This document shows positions 9,801 to 19,393 of a stretch of DNA of 64,000 nucleotides, in pieces; positions within the stretch are counted from its first letter, which is position 1; each line of letters begins with the position of its first letter. The notes beneath the pieces were generated by a model that saw nothing but the letters and a program-made list of their open reading frames with translations, made no database searches and was not told the origin of the DNA. This DNA is from Tilletia caries (lineage: Eukaryota; Basidiomycota; Exobasidiomycetes; Tilletiales; Tilletiaceae), in NCBI GenBank assembly GCA_032718865.1, contig JALUTQ010000027.1, forward strand, positions 930,001 through 994,000, in the 5' to 3' direction. Both the position numbers and the translations under genes were made by a program.

Positions 9801-11396
9801 ATCTCTGAGGTAGGAAAAAGAAGAGGGGTCGGGAGTGAAGGAAGTGGAGTAAGAGTGAGAATGTTCAAGGATGGTCTGGTCAACGTTCTGGGTCTCATCT
9901 GATCCTCCAGCAGAGGGCAAGTCTTCGAGACGGTCTGTCAGCCATTCTTCATCATCGGTGACCGAAACGTCGTCAGGCTGGGGCGGCCTACGAGACAGGC
10001 CGTCAGCAAGCTCGTTGTCCTTGGCCTTGACATGCTGCACCGCCAGATCGAACAGCATGACATACGCGAGCCATCGAGTCATCGCCGAGTTGGGAAGCTC
10101 CGGATTGGCAAGCATACCCTTGATGAACATGGCGTCCGAGAGAACAATGACCCGAGTACCCCACAACCAGTGCCTGAAGAACTTCAGAGCACGGAAGATG
10201 GCGTATAACTCGCGCTTGGCCTGGGAGTACGCCTGCTCGCGATCGTTGAAGGGGAGCGACCCGTATCTCGCCACATGCGTCACGCCTCCCTCGTCGTCCT
10301 GTCCAAGCCAAAAGCCACAAGCCAGTGGCCCTGCGTCGACGCCAAGCTTGATCGGCTTCATATCCTCGCCATACTTGAGCTCGACCAGGTGTGTTCGCTG
10401 GGCCACAACTTGCTTGACCGCGTCCATCGCCTTCTGCTGCTCCTCCCCCCAGTCGAACACGACACCCTTCCGAGTCAGGTTGGTGAGAGGTTTGACAACA
10501 GCCGAGTAGTTTGGAATCCATGCGCGTGCTTGTCCTGCGATGCCGAGGAAGCTGCGTACTTCTGAAACGGTGCTGCAGCGGCTCCATTTCTCGATCGCCT
10601 CAACCTTTCCCTTCGCGACCCGACGACCTTCTGGACTGACCTCCTGCACAAGAACCTCGGCTGTTCGTCGTATCGGCGCCATCTTTCGAGCAGAGATCGT
10701 CATTTTGGCTTTCCCGACACGGGACAAAACGCGGTTGAGTTTGACCAGGTACTCGTATACGAAACGACGGACCTTTGGGTTCTCGGGAATGGGCTCGTCG
10801 TCGTACGTCGAATCTGACCCGGGAATGAATGTGTCGTCGACATACACCTTTCCGTCTCTACCAACGATCGCCACTACAATGTAATGGAAGACCACACATG
10901 AGTTGGTGCCGCCTTGAGGAAGTCGGGTGTGCCTGAGACGACCGAGCTCTGTCTCGAAGGTAGTAAAGTCGCGAGATTCAACAGCTAACCAGACTTGATC
11001 AAAACCTGAAAAGTGATCCAAGGTTCCAATACATGCCTTGCCGCTGAGCTCCCCAACGAACGCATCAATCTGGGGAAGCCCACCAGGATTCCGCGCGGAG
11101 ACTCCGTTGAGCGGCTGCAGATCGTGGACGATCCGATATTGACCCTTCTGTTTCTTGGCCACCGCGAACCACTTGCTTGTGTACCCCGCGGACGACGGCT
11201 CGTATAGCCCCGAATCAACCTTGTCCTGAAGCAAGCGGAGGACGTCCTTCTTGATCGCGGCAGGGATCGGGATGTTCCTGTGGTGCCATGGAGTGTGCTC
11301 TACCACCGGAATCTTGACTGGGGGAACAATGTCGGGATCGACAACCCCTTTCTCCGTCTCATCGAAGGCGAGGGCGAGCTCGTTCTGTCGAATCAC
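9789..11396 (-). CDS. Gypsy reverse transcriptase/RNase H
   Basis: An open frame of 535 codons overlapping the Gag-protease stop by a few bases. RT motifs include the LPQGG box, the catalytic YVDD (VYVDDTFIPG), and the SFLGIAGQARAWIPNYS connection typical of Ty3/Gypsy. RNase H follows (GVDAGPLACGFWLGQ; FNDREQAYSQAKRELYAI; LSDAMFIKGML) and ends with the ADGLSRRP motif seen at Gypsy RNase H ends. No ATG stands at the beginning of the frame, supporting expression as a Gag-Pol fusion. It copies element RNA to cDNA in the cytoplasmic particle. Confidence 0.85.
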   Translation of the reverse strand: MIRQNELALAFDETEKGVVDPDIVPPVKIPVVEHTPWHHRNIPIPAAIKKDVLRLLQDKVDSGLYEPSSAGYTSKWFAVAKKQKGQYRIVHDLQPLNGVSARNPGGLPQIDAFVGELSGKACIGTLDHFSGFDQVWLAVESRDFTTFETELGRLRHTRLPQGGTNSCVVFHYIVVAIVGRDGKVYVDDTFIPGSDSTYDDEPIPENPKVRRFVYEYLVKLNRVLSRVGKAKMTISARKMAPIRRTAEVLVQEVSPEGRRVAKGKVEAIEKWSRCSTVSEVRSFLGIAGQARAWIPNYSAVVKPLTNLTRKGVVFDWGEEQQKAMDAVKQVVAQRTHLVELKYGEDMKPIKLGVDAGPLACGFWLGQDDEGGVTHVARYGSLPFNDREQAYSQAKRELYAIFRALKFFRHWLWGTRVIVLSDAMFIKGMLANPELPNSAMTRWLAYVMLFDLAVQHVKAKDNELADGLSRRPPQPDDVSVTDDEEWLTDRLEDLPSAGGSDETQNVDQTILEHSHSYSTSFTPDPSSFSYLRDRAG

Positions 11397-14311
11397 TGCA
11401 ACCAGAATCTTCGCTCTTCGTCATTGAGCAGCTTGTCCGGGTCGGGATCGAGCTCGTCCAGGCGCGCTTGCGTGAGACGCTCTCCTGGTTCGAAGGCAGG
11501 GGCGGAGAAGGGGACCTGAGGAAGATCGTCTTCGAAGTCGGGGGGAATGTTGATCTTGACCCGGTCGTCCTCGGTGATGTTGGTAGCAACGGGCCGAACC
11601 TTGCGCGCGACCGGCTTGTACATCGTCAGGACGGAAGGCGTCTTGTCGTCTTGCCTGTCTGTCAGCTCCCCTGCGAGGAGTGCCTCTTCTTGTTGGCTGT
11701 CTTCTTGTTCGAGCAGCTCTTCCAACTTCGTTGAACACAACAAGTGAGAGACCTCACGCACCATTTCAATGCCGCGAGACGAGTAAGAGGAACGGGGATC
11801 AGATTGCTCGGCAGGGGCAGCAATGAACGAGTAGGGGAGGTTGGTGGTTGGGTCATAGATGGTAGCCAGTAGACCCTCATCGATGTCCCGGTGCTGATAA
11901 CGAACATGACGCTGCCAAGGCCGACCGAGGAGGAGCTCGTAAGAGGGACCTTCGACGACGTATAAGTGTGCACGCGAACGAACACCTCCGACCTCTAGCT
12001 CGACGTTGCAGCAGCGGTAGTTCATGGGGGACAGGCGACCATCTGCGTTCCTCATCGTGCCGTCGAATGGTGTGAGAGGAAGACGGAGACGGTCACAGGT
12101 GGTGCGATTGATGACGTTGATCTCCGAGCCAGGGTCCAAGAGCGCCGTCACATCCGAGTTCCCGACTCGAACTTGAACCTTGCCAACACCGCACGAGAAC
12201 AGCACACGACTGATCTTCGGTTCCAAGAATGCCACGTCCATGATGTCCGGCTCCTCTTCCACTCGCACCGCGTTCGCGTCGAAGCTCTTGTGCCGCTGCA
12301 ACATGGGAGCAAGCGCTTTCTGCAGCTCGGGCTGGGCCAAAAGCTCGCCGGTGGAGATCATGATGGGGTTGTCGATGATCTTCTGCAGCGTGTCGCGAAC
12401 GGGAAAGGTGCGGCCGAGCTCGCTGGTCAGCGTGTAGCGCCGAGTCTGTCGCTTCTTCTCACCGCCTGCTTCCGTCATCTCCGCATCTCCCACGACCGAG
12501 AGTGGAGCCTGGGCGATAGGAGGAGCTTGCTGAGGTACCGACGCCGCTGCTGCTGGGGCTGGTGCTGAAGTCGGAGCGGGAGCCGATGCTGCGAGGCCTC
12601 CTTGTACGACTGGCTGACCCTGGCCGTCCTGCACCTGAGCCGAGCGCGTGCGAGCAGCTGGACCTTGCGGAGTAGGGGGGCGCTCGTACGGCTTGGCCCG
12701 TTCCGAAGGCTCCTGCGATCGACGGGCTGCACCACAGACCGAGATTGGACCAGAGAAAGGGGCATCCGCAAGCTCGATGACGCCAACGTGAGGGTAGATG
12801 ACACTGTTGGTTGTCGTCGGCACCGAGGCTGTGGCTGGCGCCTGCGAGCGAGGGACAATGCCTAGATCGCGCAAGGCTTTGACGAGCGGGTTCTCAGCGC
12901 TGTATGCCGGAAGGGGTGACTGATCTCCCATGCGGTAGTATCCCCTTGAGTCCCTCACCAGGATACGCTCGTCGAGGTACTGCTTGAGGGCTTCGCAGTC
13001 GCGCATCTGGTGATTGGCCCCACCGCAACCAAAGCACCGAAAGTCCCGAGCGAATCCTGGAGAGCGGGGAAGGCCGAGATGAGGCGGGACTCGAGAAGGG
13101 CCGGAGATGGCGTTGACATTGACAGCTTCGGCGGGGCGAGGAATATTCGCGGCAACCGTCGGTGCCTTCTCGGCCATCCGTACCCACATCGAGCGGTACT
13201 CGGCCGAGTGCACATCGAGGTTGGCGAGCTGCCGAGCGAGCTGCTCGATCGAAGGATCTTCCTGAGACGCTGATGTTGGAGGAGCGGGGGCGGATGTCGA
13301 TGGCGGGTCCGGGAAATGAACTTTGCCCTTCTTCTTCTTGTCCTTGGTGCTCACCGTCATGCGCTTGGACTCCGGCTCATCTGACTCGCTATCCTCGTCG
13401 CTCGAGCTGCTGTCTGTCGAAGCCGAGGCAGGGGGCGAGGAAGCAGCCTCCGTCTTCTCCTCACGACGTCGACGAGAACGGGACTTGTGCTTGCGCTTGC
13501 CTTTCTCGTCACTGTCGTCGTTCTCGGAGTCTGACGAGTCCGAATCCGAATCTGAATCCGATTCCGAAGAACTTGAGGAAGGGCTGCGACGGTGGGACTT
13601 CTTGCGCTTGTATCGAAGGTCGGCATCGAAGTCGTCGAAGCTGAAATACTTGCAGAGTGCCTTAAAGACGTCTTCGGCGCCAGGGGTCTTGGAGAGGTCA
13701 ACCTTGAGACCCCACTGACTACCGTGGACCTTAAGATCACGCTGAAGCGTCTTCGGAAGACCGTCCCAGAAGATCCGATTGTACCTTTCCGGCTCGACCT
13801 TCTTGTTGTTCAGACACCAGAGCCCGACCGACTCGAACTTGCGACGATAGGCGGCAACGTGTTCTAGAGACGACCACTTCTTCTTGTGCCATTTCTTGGC
13901 AATTCGCTCGAGGTCGGCAGAGGAGTACTTGAACCGGTGCCTGCGAGAGGGGTACAAGCTGCGGAGGGCCGCGAGCATCTCGTCGTACTTCCCCGCCTTG
14001 TAGGAGGGGTGCTCTCGGAACAACGTTTTTGCTGGACCGCCGAGGTATTCGAAGAGGATCTTGGCGCACTCCCGCTCGTCGGTGACCTCATACGAGGTGA
14101 GAATCTTGTCGACCTTTCGAAGGAAGGATTCGAGCTTGTCGGGCTTGTCGACCTTGAATGCCTTGGGGGCGCCGAAATCCCCACGATCCGGGACGTAAGC
14201 CAGGCCTTTCCTGAGGGCAGCAGCTGCGAACGCGACGGTGATGTCCGGCTGCTGGCCTTCAGGCATCTTGACGAGCAAGAAAAGGGGATGAGACTGAAAT
14301 GGGTGGAGCAT
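11393..14311 (-). CDS. Gypsy Gag-protease polyprotein
   Basis: A single open frame of 972 codons; an ATG at 14266 (MPEGQQPD) is an equally good start. Residues of about 60-250 form a retrotransposon capsid-like region. Next are a Ser/Asp/Arg-rich basic stretch, a zinc knuckle CFGCGGANHQMRDC (around residue 430), a Pro/Ala linker, and an aspartic protease with LLDPGSEINVIN around residue 735, where Pro replaces the usual Ser/Thr of D-S/T-G. The frame ends at a TGA (11393-11395), exactly where the RT frame begins, one base back, so Pol is probably made by -1 frameshifting. The product forms the particle and its maturation protease. Confidence 0.85.
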   Translation of the reverse strand: MLHPFQSHPLFLLVKMPEGQQPDITVAFAAAALRKGLAYVPDRGDFGAPKAFKVDKPDKLESFLRKVDKILTSYEVTDERECAKILFEYLGGPAKTLFREHPSYKAGKYDEMLAALRSLYPSRRHRFKYSSADLERIAKKWHKKKWSSLEHVAAYRRKFESVGLWCLNNKKVEPERYNRIFWDGLPKTLQRDLKVHGSQWGLKVDLSKTPGAEDVFKALCKYFSFDDFDADLRYKRKKSHRRSPSSSSSESDSDSDSDSSDSENDDSDEKGKRKHKSRSRRRREEKTEAASSPPASASTDSSSSDEDSESDEPESKRMTVSTKDKKKKGKVHFPDPPSTSAPAPPTSASQEDPSIEQLARQLANLDVHSAEYRSMWVRMAEKAPTVAANIPRPAEAVNVNAISGPSRVPPHLGLPRSPGFARDFRCFGCGGANHQMRDCEALKQYLDERILVRDSRGYYRMGDQSPLPAYSAENPLVKALRDLGIVPRSQAPATASVPTTTNSVIYPHVGVIELADAPFSGPISVCGAARRSQEPSERAKPYERPPTPQGPAARTRSAQVQDGQGQPVVQGGLAASAPAPTSAPAPAAAASVPQQAPPIAQAPLSVVGDAEMTEAGGEKKRQTRRYTLTSELGRTFPVRDTLQKIIDNPIMISTGELLAQPELQKALAPMLQRHKSFDANAVRVEEEPDIMDVAFLEPKISRVLFSCGVGKVQVRVGNSDVTALLDPGSEINVINRTTCDRLRLPLTPFDGTMRNADGRLSPMNYRCCNVELEVGGVRSRAHLYVVEGPSYELLLGRPWQRHVRYQHRDIDEGLLATIYDPTTNLPYSFIAAPAEQSDPRSSYSSRGIEMVREVSHLLCSTKLEELLEQEDSQQEEALLAGELTDRQDDKTPSVLTMYKPVARKVRPVATNITEDDRVKINIPPDFEDDLPQVPFSAPAFEPGERLTQARLDELDPDPDKLLNDEERRFWLQ

Positions 14312-14543
14312 GGGTCGAGAGCGAGACGAGTCGAGCGAGCGAGCGAGTGTACGAGCGAGTAAACGAGTATCGAGTGTCGAGACGAGCGAGTGCGAGGGCG
14401 AGTACGAGAACGAGTCAGCGAGGGGAACGAGTAAAGAAGGAAAAGAAAGCGGGTAGTACTGACGAGGACAGATGTCGAGGCGGTACGAGTAACGAGACGA
14501 GGGCGAAGAGCGTGTGGCTCAAAAAACGGGAGACCTTGACGAG

Positions 14544-14555
14544 GCGGAGCTACCA
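14544..14555 (-). other. Gypsy primer-binding site
   Basis: The reverse complement TGGTAGCTCCGC lies three bases inside the 5' LTR and is identical to the Copia PBS at 6023-6034. It is consistent with priming by the same tRNA, probably initiator tRNA-Met. Confidence 0.6.
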
Positions 14556-14558
14556 GTT

Positions 14559-14962
14559 TGTAGTCGAGAACCTGCTCGAGGGTAGGAGTTGAGGCGGGGA
14601 AAAGAGGAGGTTGGTAGGAGGGCGGAACGCAATCAAAAGGGACGAGTGAAAAGGAAAGGAGCTGAGAGGAAAAGGAAGGTCTGATTTGTTACTCTCCCAA
14701 GAGGGGACGCTAGGTACAATATCGCCTCCTTTATAGGGATAGGGTCAAGGGTAGGCGAAGAACGAGAAGGTTCGATGGGATGAGAGAGGACAGCGAGGCG
14801 GTTGGGAGAATGAGAAGGAGATGAAAGGAAACTCGCGATGGAAGGAGAAAGAACGACGGCGAACGAGAGGGCGCAGTTGGCGAGGCCGACTGCCGATGTT
14901 GGACCGCTGGCTTATGAGGCCTGATGGAGAGAGCACAGGCCAGCTCCACTCAGTCCACCACA
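14559..14962 (-). repeat. Gypsy 5' LTR
   Basis: A 404-bp copy of the LTR at 7948-8352, followed by CCGT (target duplication). The PBS lies just inside at 14544-14555. Next to it, 14320-14420 is a degenerate GAGC/GAGT-rich simple repeat in the leader. Confidence 0.95.
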
Positions 14963-15337
14963 CCGTGCATCGCCCATCGCTCATCATCACGCCTTGCTCT
15001 CCACTCATACTTATGTATCTATTCACTGAATGTGCTTCCTGTCCACCTTCCAGCCTTCAGTTCTTCTTTCTCAACCATATCGGAACTTACCACCATTTTC
15101 CACTATACTATGTAACACTTCAAGAGCATGGCTACCGCTGCTGATCGCTGAGCAGTCTCTTCTTTTCCCCTACCTCTCTCCTCCTCCAGCAACAGATCCT
15201 CGATATGCTGCCTGCTCCCTATATCAGTCACATCATCTTGGCACTACGTGTGCGCTCCGTCCCCCCTACGAAGCGCTGTCCACACCCACTTCTCTACCGT
15301 TAAGCATCGGCCTTTCCTTCCCGTCACCTTCGACACC
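14963..15337 (+). promoter_or_regulatory. Upstream region of the HD2-like gene
   Basis: This 375-bp stretch between the Gypsy LTR and the HD2-like ATG has patches resembling the HD2 promoter at 23440-23763 (for instance CGCCCATC...CTCAT and AACACTTCAAGAG versus AACACTTCAAGGG). The duplication therefore included promoter DNA. The host DNA continues left of the Gypsy at 7886-7947, so the element split this promoter. Confidence 0.5.
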
Positions 15338-16651
15338 ATGGAATCCTTCGAGTCGGCCACTGCCCAGACCTTGCGGGAGATATCTCGCCACTGCGACTTC
15401 TTGATCAAGACATTTTCTGCGACACACAGGCCCTCGACACCGCCAACTCTCGACCGTCCATTCGCAGACATCAACCTCAGAGATTATATTTCAGTCAAAT
15501 GCTCCGAGTGCTCCGAGGCTCTGCGACGACTTCGACTTTCGCAGTATATGGGCACCGAGCTTTTCGGCATATACGTCCGTTCTGTCGAAACCTTCGCAGC
15601 CAAAGCTTCGCAAATGGCGTTGGCAGCGTATGTTCCTGCTGGATCTTCTGGGACGACTAGCGAAATTGTTGGTGCGTTGGAAGCATTCCTGCAACGAAAA
15701 TGCGATTCCTTTCAGGAACTACTATTGGCAACAGTCCAAGAGGGACTCGAAGTAGCTGTCTCAAACTCACCAGCTGAAGACGACGACGGCGACGATCCAG
15801 ACGACGGGACCTCCTCGGACGACGAAGAAGCTGCCGGTGTAGGAGACGCCCAAAGACACACTCCTCATACTGTCGCCATTCTTGAACGTGTATTTGAACG
15901 CACCAGCAGCATCACACATGCCGAAAAGAACCGCATCGCTAATGCCATTGGCCTCACGCCCAGGCAGGTGACAGTCTGGGTGAGTTTCGTTGGTGCCATT
16001 CAAGGAAGAGCAAGTGCTGACAGCCCTATTTTGTTTATTCTGGACTCCAGTTTTGCAACCGTCGCTATCGTCACAATCCATCAGATGCGGCACCTACTCC
16101 AGCCACAAAGTTCGAATCTAGCAAGAAGCGCGTACTGGCTCCTCATCAAGCTGGCGATGACACCGAGGAGGATGTGAAAAGTGACGGCGAGAATGTCGAG
16201 GAACTACTACTGACTACGATTCAAGAGGGCAAAAAGCGGCTGGAACTTGATGTCTCGGAATCAGCAGGAGTCGAGGACGACGACAACGACGACGATCAGG
16301 ACAGTGGAACTTTCTCTTCAGACGACGATGCTGCTGAAACAGCAGACGCCCGCGAGCGCCCTTCTGAAGTCGTCGCCCTTTTGGATCGCGCATTAGAACG
16401 CAACATGAACATCACGCAGGCCGAGATGAACCACATCGCCAAGCTCATTAACCTCACGCCTCAACAGGTGACGGTCTGGGTGAGTCTCATCCACGCTGTC
16501 TGCAGAATGCAACCGATGACGCTTCTTTCCTCTTCGATCTCCAATATAGTTCCAGAAATGTCGCGACCATCTCAAGCTATCCGATGGAGCACGCATCCCA
16601 GCCACGCAGCCCGAGTCTAGCAAGGGACGTGGGCTCGCTTCTCAGAATTGA
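15338..16651 (+). CDS. HD2-like protein with two tandem homeodomains
   Basis: Three exons (15338-15979, 16051-16479, 16550-16651) joined at GT...AG introns read in frame for 390 codons. The N-terminus (MESFESATAQTLREIS...) aligns with the resident HD2 (MESLKSADSQYLLEIA...) but is diverged, then an acidic stretch, then homeodomain 1 (ITHAEKNRIANAIGLTPRQ) with WFCNRR after the intron, keeping Asn51 and Arg53. Exon 2 then repeats the upstream acidic unit (LTTIQEGKKRLELDVSES) and a second homeodomain (ITQAEMNHIAKLINLTPQQ) ending WFQKCR, which lost Asn51. The long C-terminal region of HD2 is absent. Both introns fall after the same Trp, as in HD2. HD2 proteins dimerise with HD1 through the N-terminal region and act in the nucleus. 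It could be a functional truncated regulator or a decaying copy that has kept frame. Confidence 0.7.
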
Positions 16652-16915
16652 CGATGGGGACGAGGAGATGGAAGGTGACAACGAGGACATCGAAGGTCAG
16701 AATTGAGTGCCGACCAGCCCATCAGAGCTTGCGTCCGCAGATCATCATCACAACGGCAGCTGTTCGTACTGAGCCTCTTTCCAGACTAGGTGCATGGACG
16801 CTCCACGGCGCAAGGTACGGTCGTGCCCCGTACATCTGGGAATTCGGCATTGCAGCCTGGAAGCTCGACGCTCCCCTCCTCGGTCTGGTTGTCTTGACAT
16901 GGACGTAGCCCAGCA
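16652..16915 (+). pseudogene. Degenerate 3' remnant of HD2 exon 2
   Basis: Downstream of the stop, bases still match HD2 exon 2: the region around 16770-16830 parallels 24710-24770 (CTCCACGGCGCAAGGTACGG versus CTCCCACGGCGCAAAGTACG). It contains stops and frame changes (stop at about 16704 and others). The C-terminal part of the copied gene has therefore decayed while the upstream exons remain open. Nothing recognisable follows from 16916 to about 17440. Confidence 0.65.
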
Positions 16916-17439
16916 CCATCGAAGAACGAGATGGCAAAGGAGCAAGAGATCAAAGACCATGATGATGGGAACATCAGATCGGCTTCTCTTGCACTACCTC
17001 CGGCAAACGGACTACATCCTTTAATCCTATAACGCAAAGTCCATAGTGCGGATATCACGGATACAACCCGGACATACGGTTCGGAGTTAATGTGTCCCTT
17101 TGTCAAACTCTCCCAACGCTTCAGATGATCGACAGAACCACATCCTCATCCTCATCCTCAGTCGTCTCTACCTCGGCACTTTGCCAGTTGCCACCTTCCC
17201 AGAAGGCATTGCGTCTGACCATTCCCTTCATGGCGTCTCCACACCTCGGCGTCCCTGCCGTTCTGACCATTCTGTTGTGAGGGTTTGTGTGATCATGATT
17301 CACGGAAGTGGCTGATAATTTTCTGCTCTCTCTCAATTACCATCATCACGAACATCACCCCCTCTTACCCTCCCTGTCCTCCTATCCACACCGCTGGGCG
17401 CTGTCATTCCCACACCCTTTCTCTCTCCCACAGGCAACT

Positions 17440-17876
17440 TTACGTCAAATAACGTCCACCGCTGACCGCTGCAGCACCCGTGGCCTGCGTTGCAACATCG
17501 CGCGCCGCAACCCCCTGAGAAGACTGCCTCGGGCCCTCGGCCAATCTCGTCTGCTCAAAACCCACACAAGCCAACTCCAACGCCAGATACTCCTCCGACC
17601 ACCACGGCCATACGATTTCGACGAGATGCGCCAGTTTAAGGTGCCCAACCTCACCATGAAGGAGCTCCTCTCCGCCATTCCAGCACACTGCTTCGAGCGG
17701 CCCCTCAAGAGCTTCCTCTCCCTCAGCATAGATGACATCAAGGTCTCCGCCCTTGCATACGCAGGAACTTACATCGGCCCTCTCCTCAAGTCCGTAGATC
17801 CTTTGACGACGACCAGCCAGACGCACAATCCATCGCAGACGCTTATCCACATCTCAGCCAGTCCCTACACTCCCTA
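17440..17876 (+). pseudogene. N-terminal fragment of a delta-12 fatty-acid desaturase
   Basis: Translation from about 17610 gives YDFDEMRQFKVPNLTMKELL followed by SAIPAHCFERPLKSFL, the conserved start of fungal delta-12 (oleate) desaturases, then LAYAGTYIGPLL, a first-membrane-span-like stretch. The frame then runs into unrelated residues and stops at 17877. None of the three histidine boxes is present here; the first two are found 1.1 kb downstream, beyond an unrelated gene fragment. Delta-12 desaturases convert oleoyl to linoleoyl lipids in the ER. This fragment cannot be active. Confidence 0.65.
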
Positions 17877-17939
17877 GAGCACCAGCACCAGCACAAACCA
17901 GTATCGCCTTCGTCACACGCTCGCTCTGCCTCCGCCTCC

Positions 17940-18800
17940 TCTGCTTCCGCTTCAACCTCGCCATCCTCTTCGTTCTTCAACCTCCTCTCCACTCAGATCA
18001 GGCGCAGACTCTCCATCCCATTACCATCCCCAGTAACCACCACCACTCCCAACCTCGCTGCTCCCGCACCCCCTGACCGAGTGTCCCATCCGCTTCCTCT
18101 GCTAACCCTCCCCACTCAGCTTTACCCGCTGCTGCGAACAGCCCATCTGCACAGAGTGCTTCGTCCAGATCAAGAGAGCAGACCCCAACCACACCAATCC
18201 GCCCTCGTCCGAACCGGCTACATGCACTTACTGCATGGAGGCCAACTTTGGTGTCGTCTATCGACCGCCGCCTAGCTTTCTTGCCAAGGGGCCAGGAGCG
18301 GGGGCGGGAACGGGGATGGTGGGTGGGAGAAGGTCACGGTGCTTTGGCTGCTGTAGCAGCTGCTGGCAATATGGCGTCTACCATCGGAGCCGCAGCCACA
18401 GGCACCATCGCGAATGCCCGTCGGCGGAAGAGCTTGGACATACCGACCCAGAGGTCATTACCATCGGTGAGTATGAAATTTACTCGGCGAAGCAACCGCT
18501 GGCTTGCGTACATGGACAGACCCTTTCTCCCGTCTGACATGCCCACATCCTCAATTTCATAGACATGATCCGCCCCGACTGGGAAGACAAGCTCCGAAAA
18601 GCACACGCAGCCATCGCACGACGCGCCAACAAACGCATCATCATGCGCCAAGTCGGCGACCGTCTCACCCCTATCGCCGTATCCTCCTCCCGCGCCGGCG
18701 CCGAGTTGCCCGATGGTCTCATACAGGGCCCGGGCGGGAGCCATCATCATCACCACTACAGGCGCTGCCGTTGCTGGTGCGGGGAGTGGACAACAACAGG
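17940..18800 (+). pseudogene. SIP5-type RING protein fragment
   Basis: After an acceptor-like CCCCACTCAG (to 18119) the frame reads [18 protein letters not shown], then [19 protein letters not shown], the second half of the SIP5-family RING-like domain. The first Cys pair (CPICFLYY in the family) is missing. A further exon after an intron near 18468-18563 reads IRPDWEDKLRKAHAAIARR, also a SIP5-family segment. Retention of the intron argues for DNA-level duplication, not retroposition. SIP5 family members are linked to Snf1 kinase/PP1 signalling in yeast. The piece is embedded between two desaturase fragments. Confidence 0.55.
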
Positions 18801-18949
18801 CAATCGTTAGTGGGAGTGGGAGATGGAATATCGGAATGGCGGGGGCGGGTAATGTCGTCCTCCCAGGCGACGCTTCCGGCGGTGGACGCGGCGGGTCAAG
18901 CGGCGCAGCAGCATCGTCGTCAGCAGCAACACAAGGAGACTATGCATTA

Positions 18950-19393
18950 CAGACTCTGCCCCGAATGGAGCGCGGAAGTTCGCGTCTCGACTCTCGACGC
19001 GTTGGAGGAATCAGGAGCTCGCTTATCTCCAGGCGCCACCCAGTTCTCACTCGCCCGCTTCGTCGCCTGGGACTTCTGGCCTTTCTGGCAAGGACTCGTC
19101 TTCACCGGCATGGCGGCATCTGGGTCCAGGGTCGTCGCACACGAGTGTGGTCATCAGGCTTTCAGTCCTAGCAAGACCATCAACAACGCCGTCGACTGGG
19201 TCTTGCACTCTGCCCTGATGGTGCCTCACCACTCATGGCGCATTTTCCACGCACGTCACCACGCCGGCACCGGTCACCTTTCCCGCGACGAGGTCTTTGT
19301 CCCCCGCACACGCGTCCAGCGTGGTCTCACGAACCTCCGCCCGCTTCCCACTGATGAGGACGAAGCTGATACCGTTCGCTGCCAGGCAGCGTG
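18950..19393 (+). pseudogene. Central fragment of a delta-12 fatty-acid desaturase
   Basis: The frame contains FVAWDFWPFWQGLVFTGM, the first histidine box HECGHQAF and the second box region HHSWRIFHARHHAGTGHL, then DEVFVPRTR, all hallmarks of membrane delta-12 desaturases. The third histidine box (HxxHH near the C-terminus) and the last membrane spans are absent; the frame stops at 19393. With the fragment at 17440-17876 it looks like one desaturase split by the SIP5 piece, or two independent captures. 19394-19740 shows nothing except a GC hairpin. Confidence 0.7.

Larger units (their letters stand above)
7948..14962 (-). mobile_element. Ty3/Gypsy LTR retrotransposon, nearly complete
   Basis: A 7,015-bp element on the minus strand has two LTRs (7948-8352, 14559-14962), a PBS next to the right LTR, and Gag, protease, RT/RNase H and integrase in that order, integrase last, as in Ty3/Gypsy (Metaviridae). 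Four bases, CCGT, flank it on both sides (7944-7947, 14963-14966) as a target duplication. The LTRs differ by two substitutions and one single-base indel that I can find, so the insertion is recent. Pol is nonetheless broken in the integrase. It landed in the DNA just upstream of the HD2-like gene. Confidence 0.95.

Noticed and set aside
14320..14420. Coding sequence in the GAGC/GAGT-rich stretch
   Set aside because: Simple-sequence leader of the Gypsy element between the PBS and Gag ATG.
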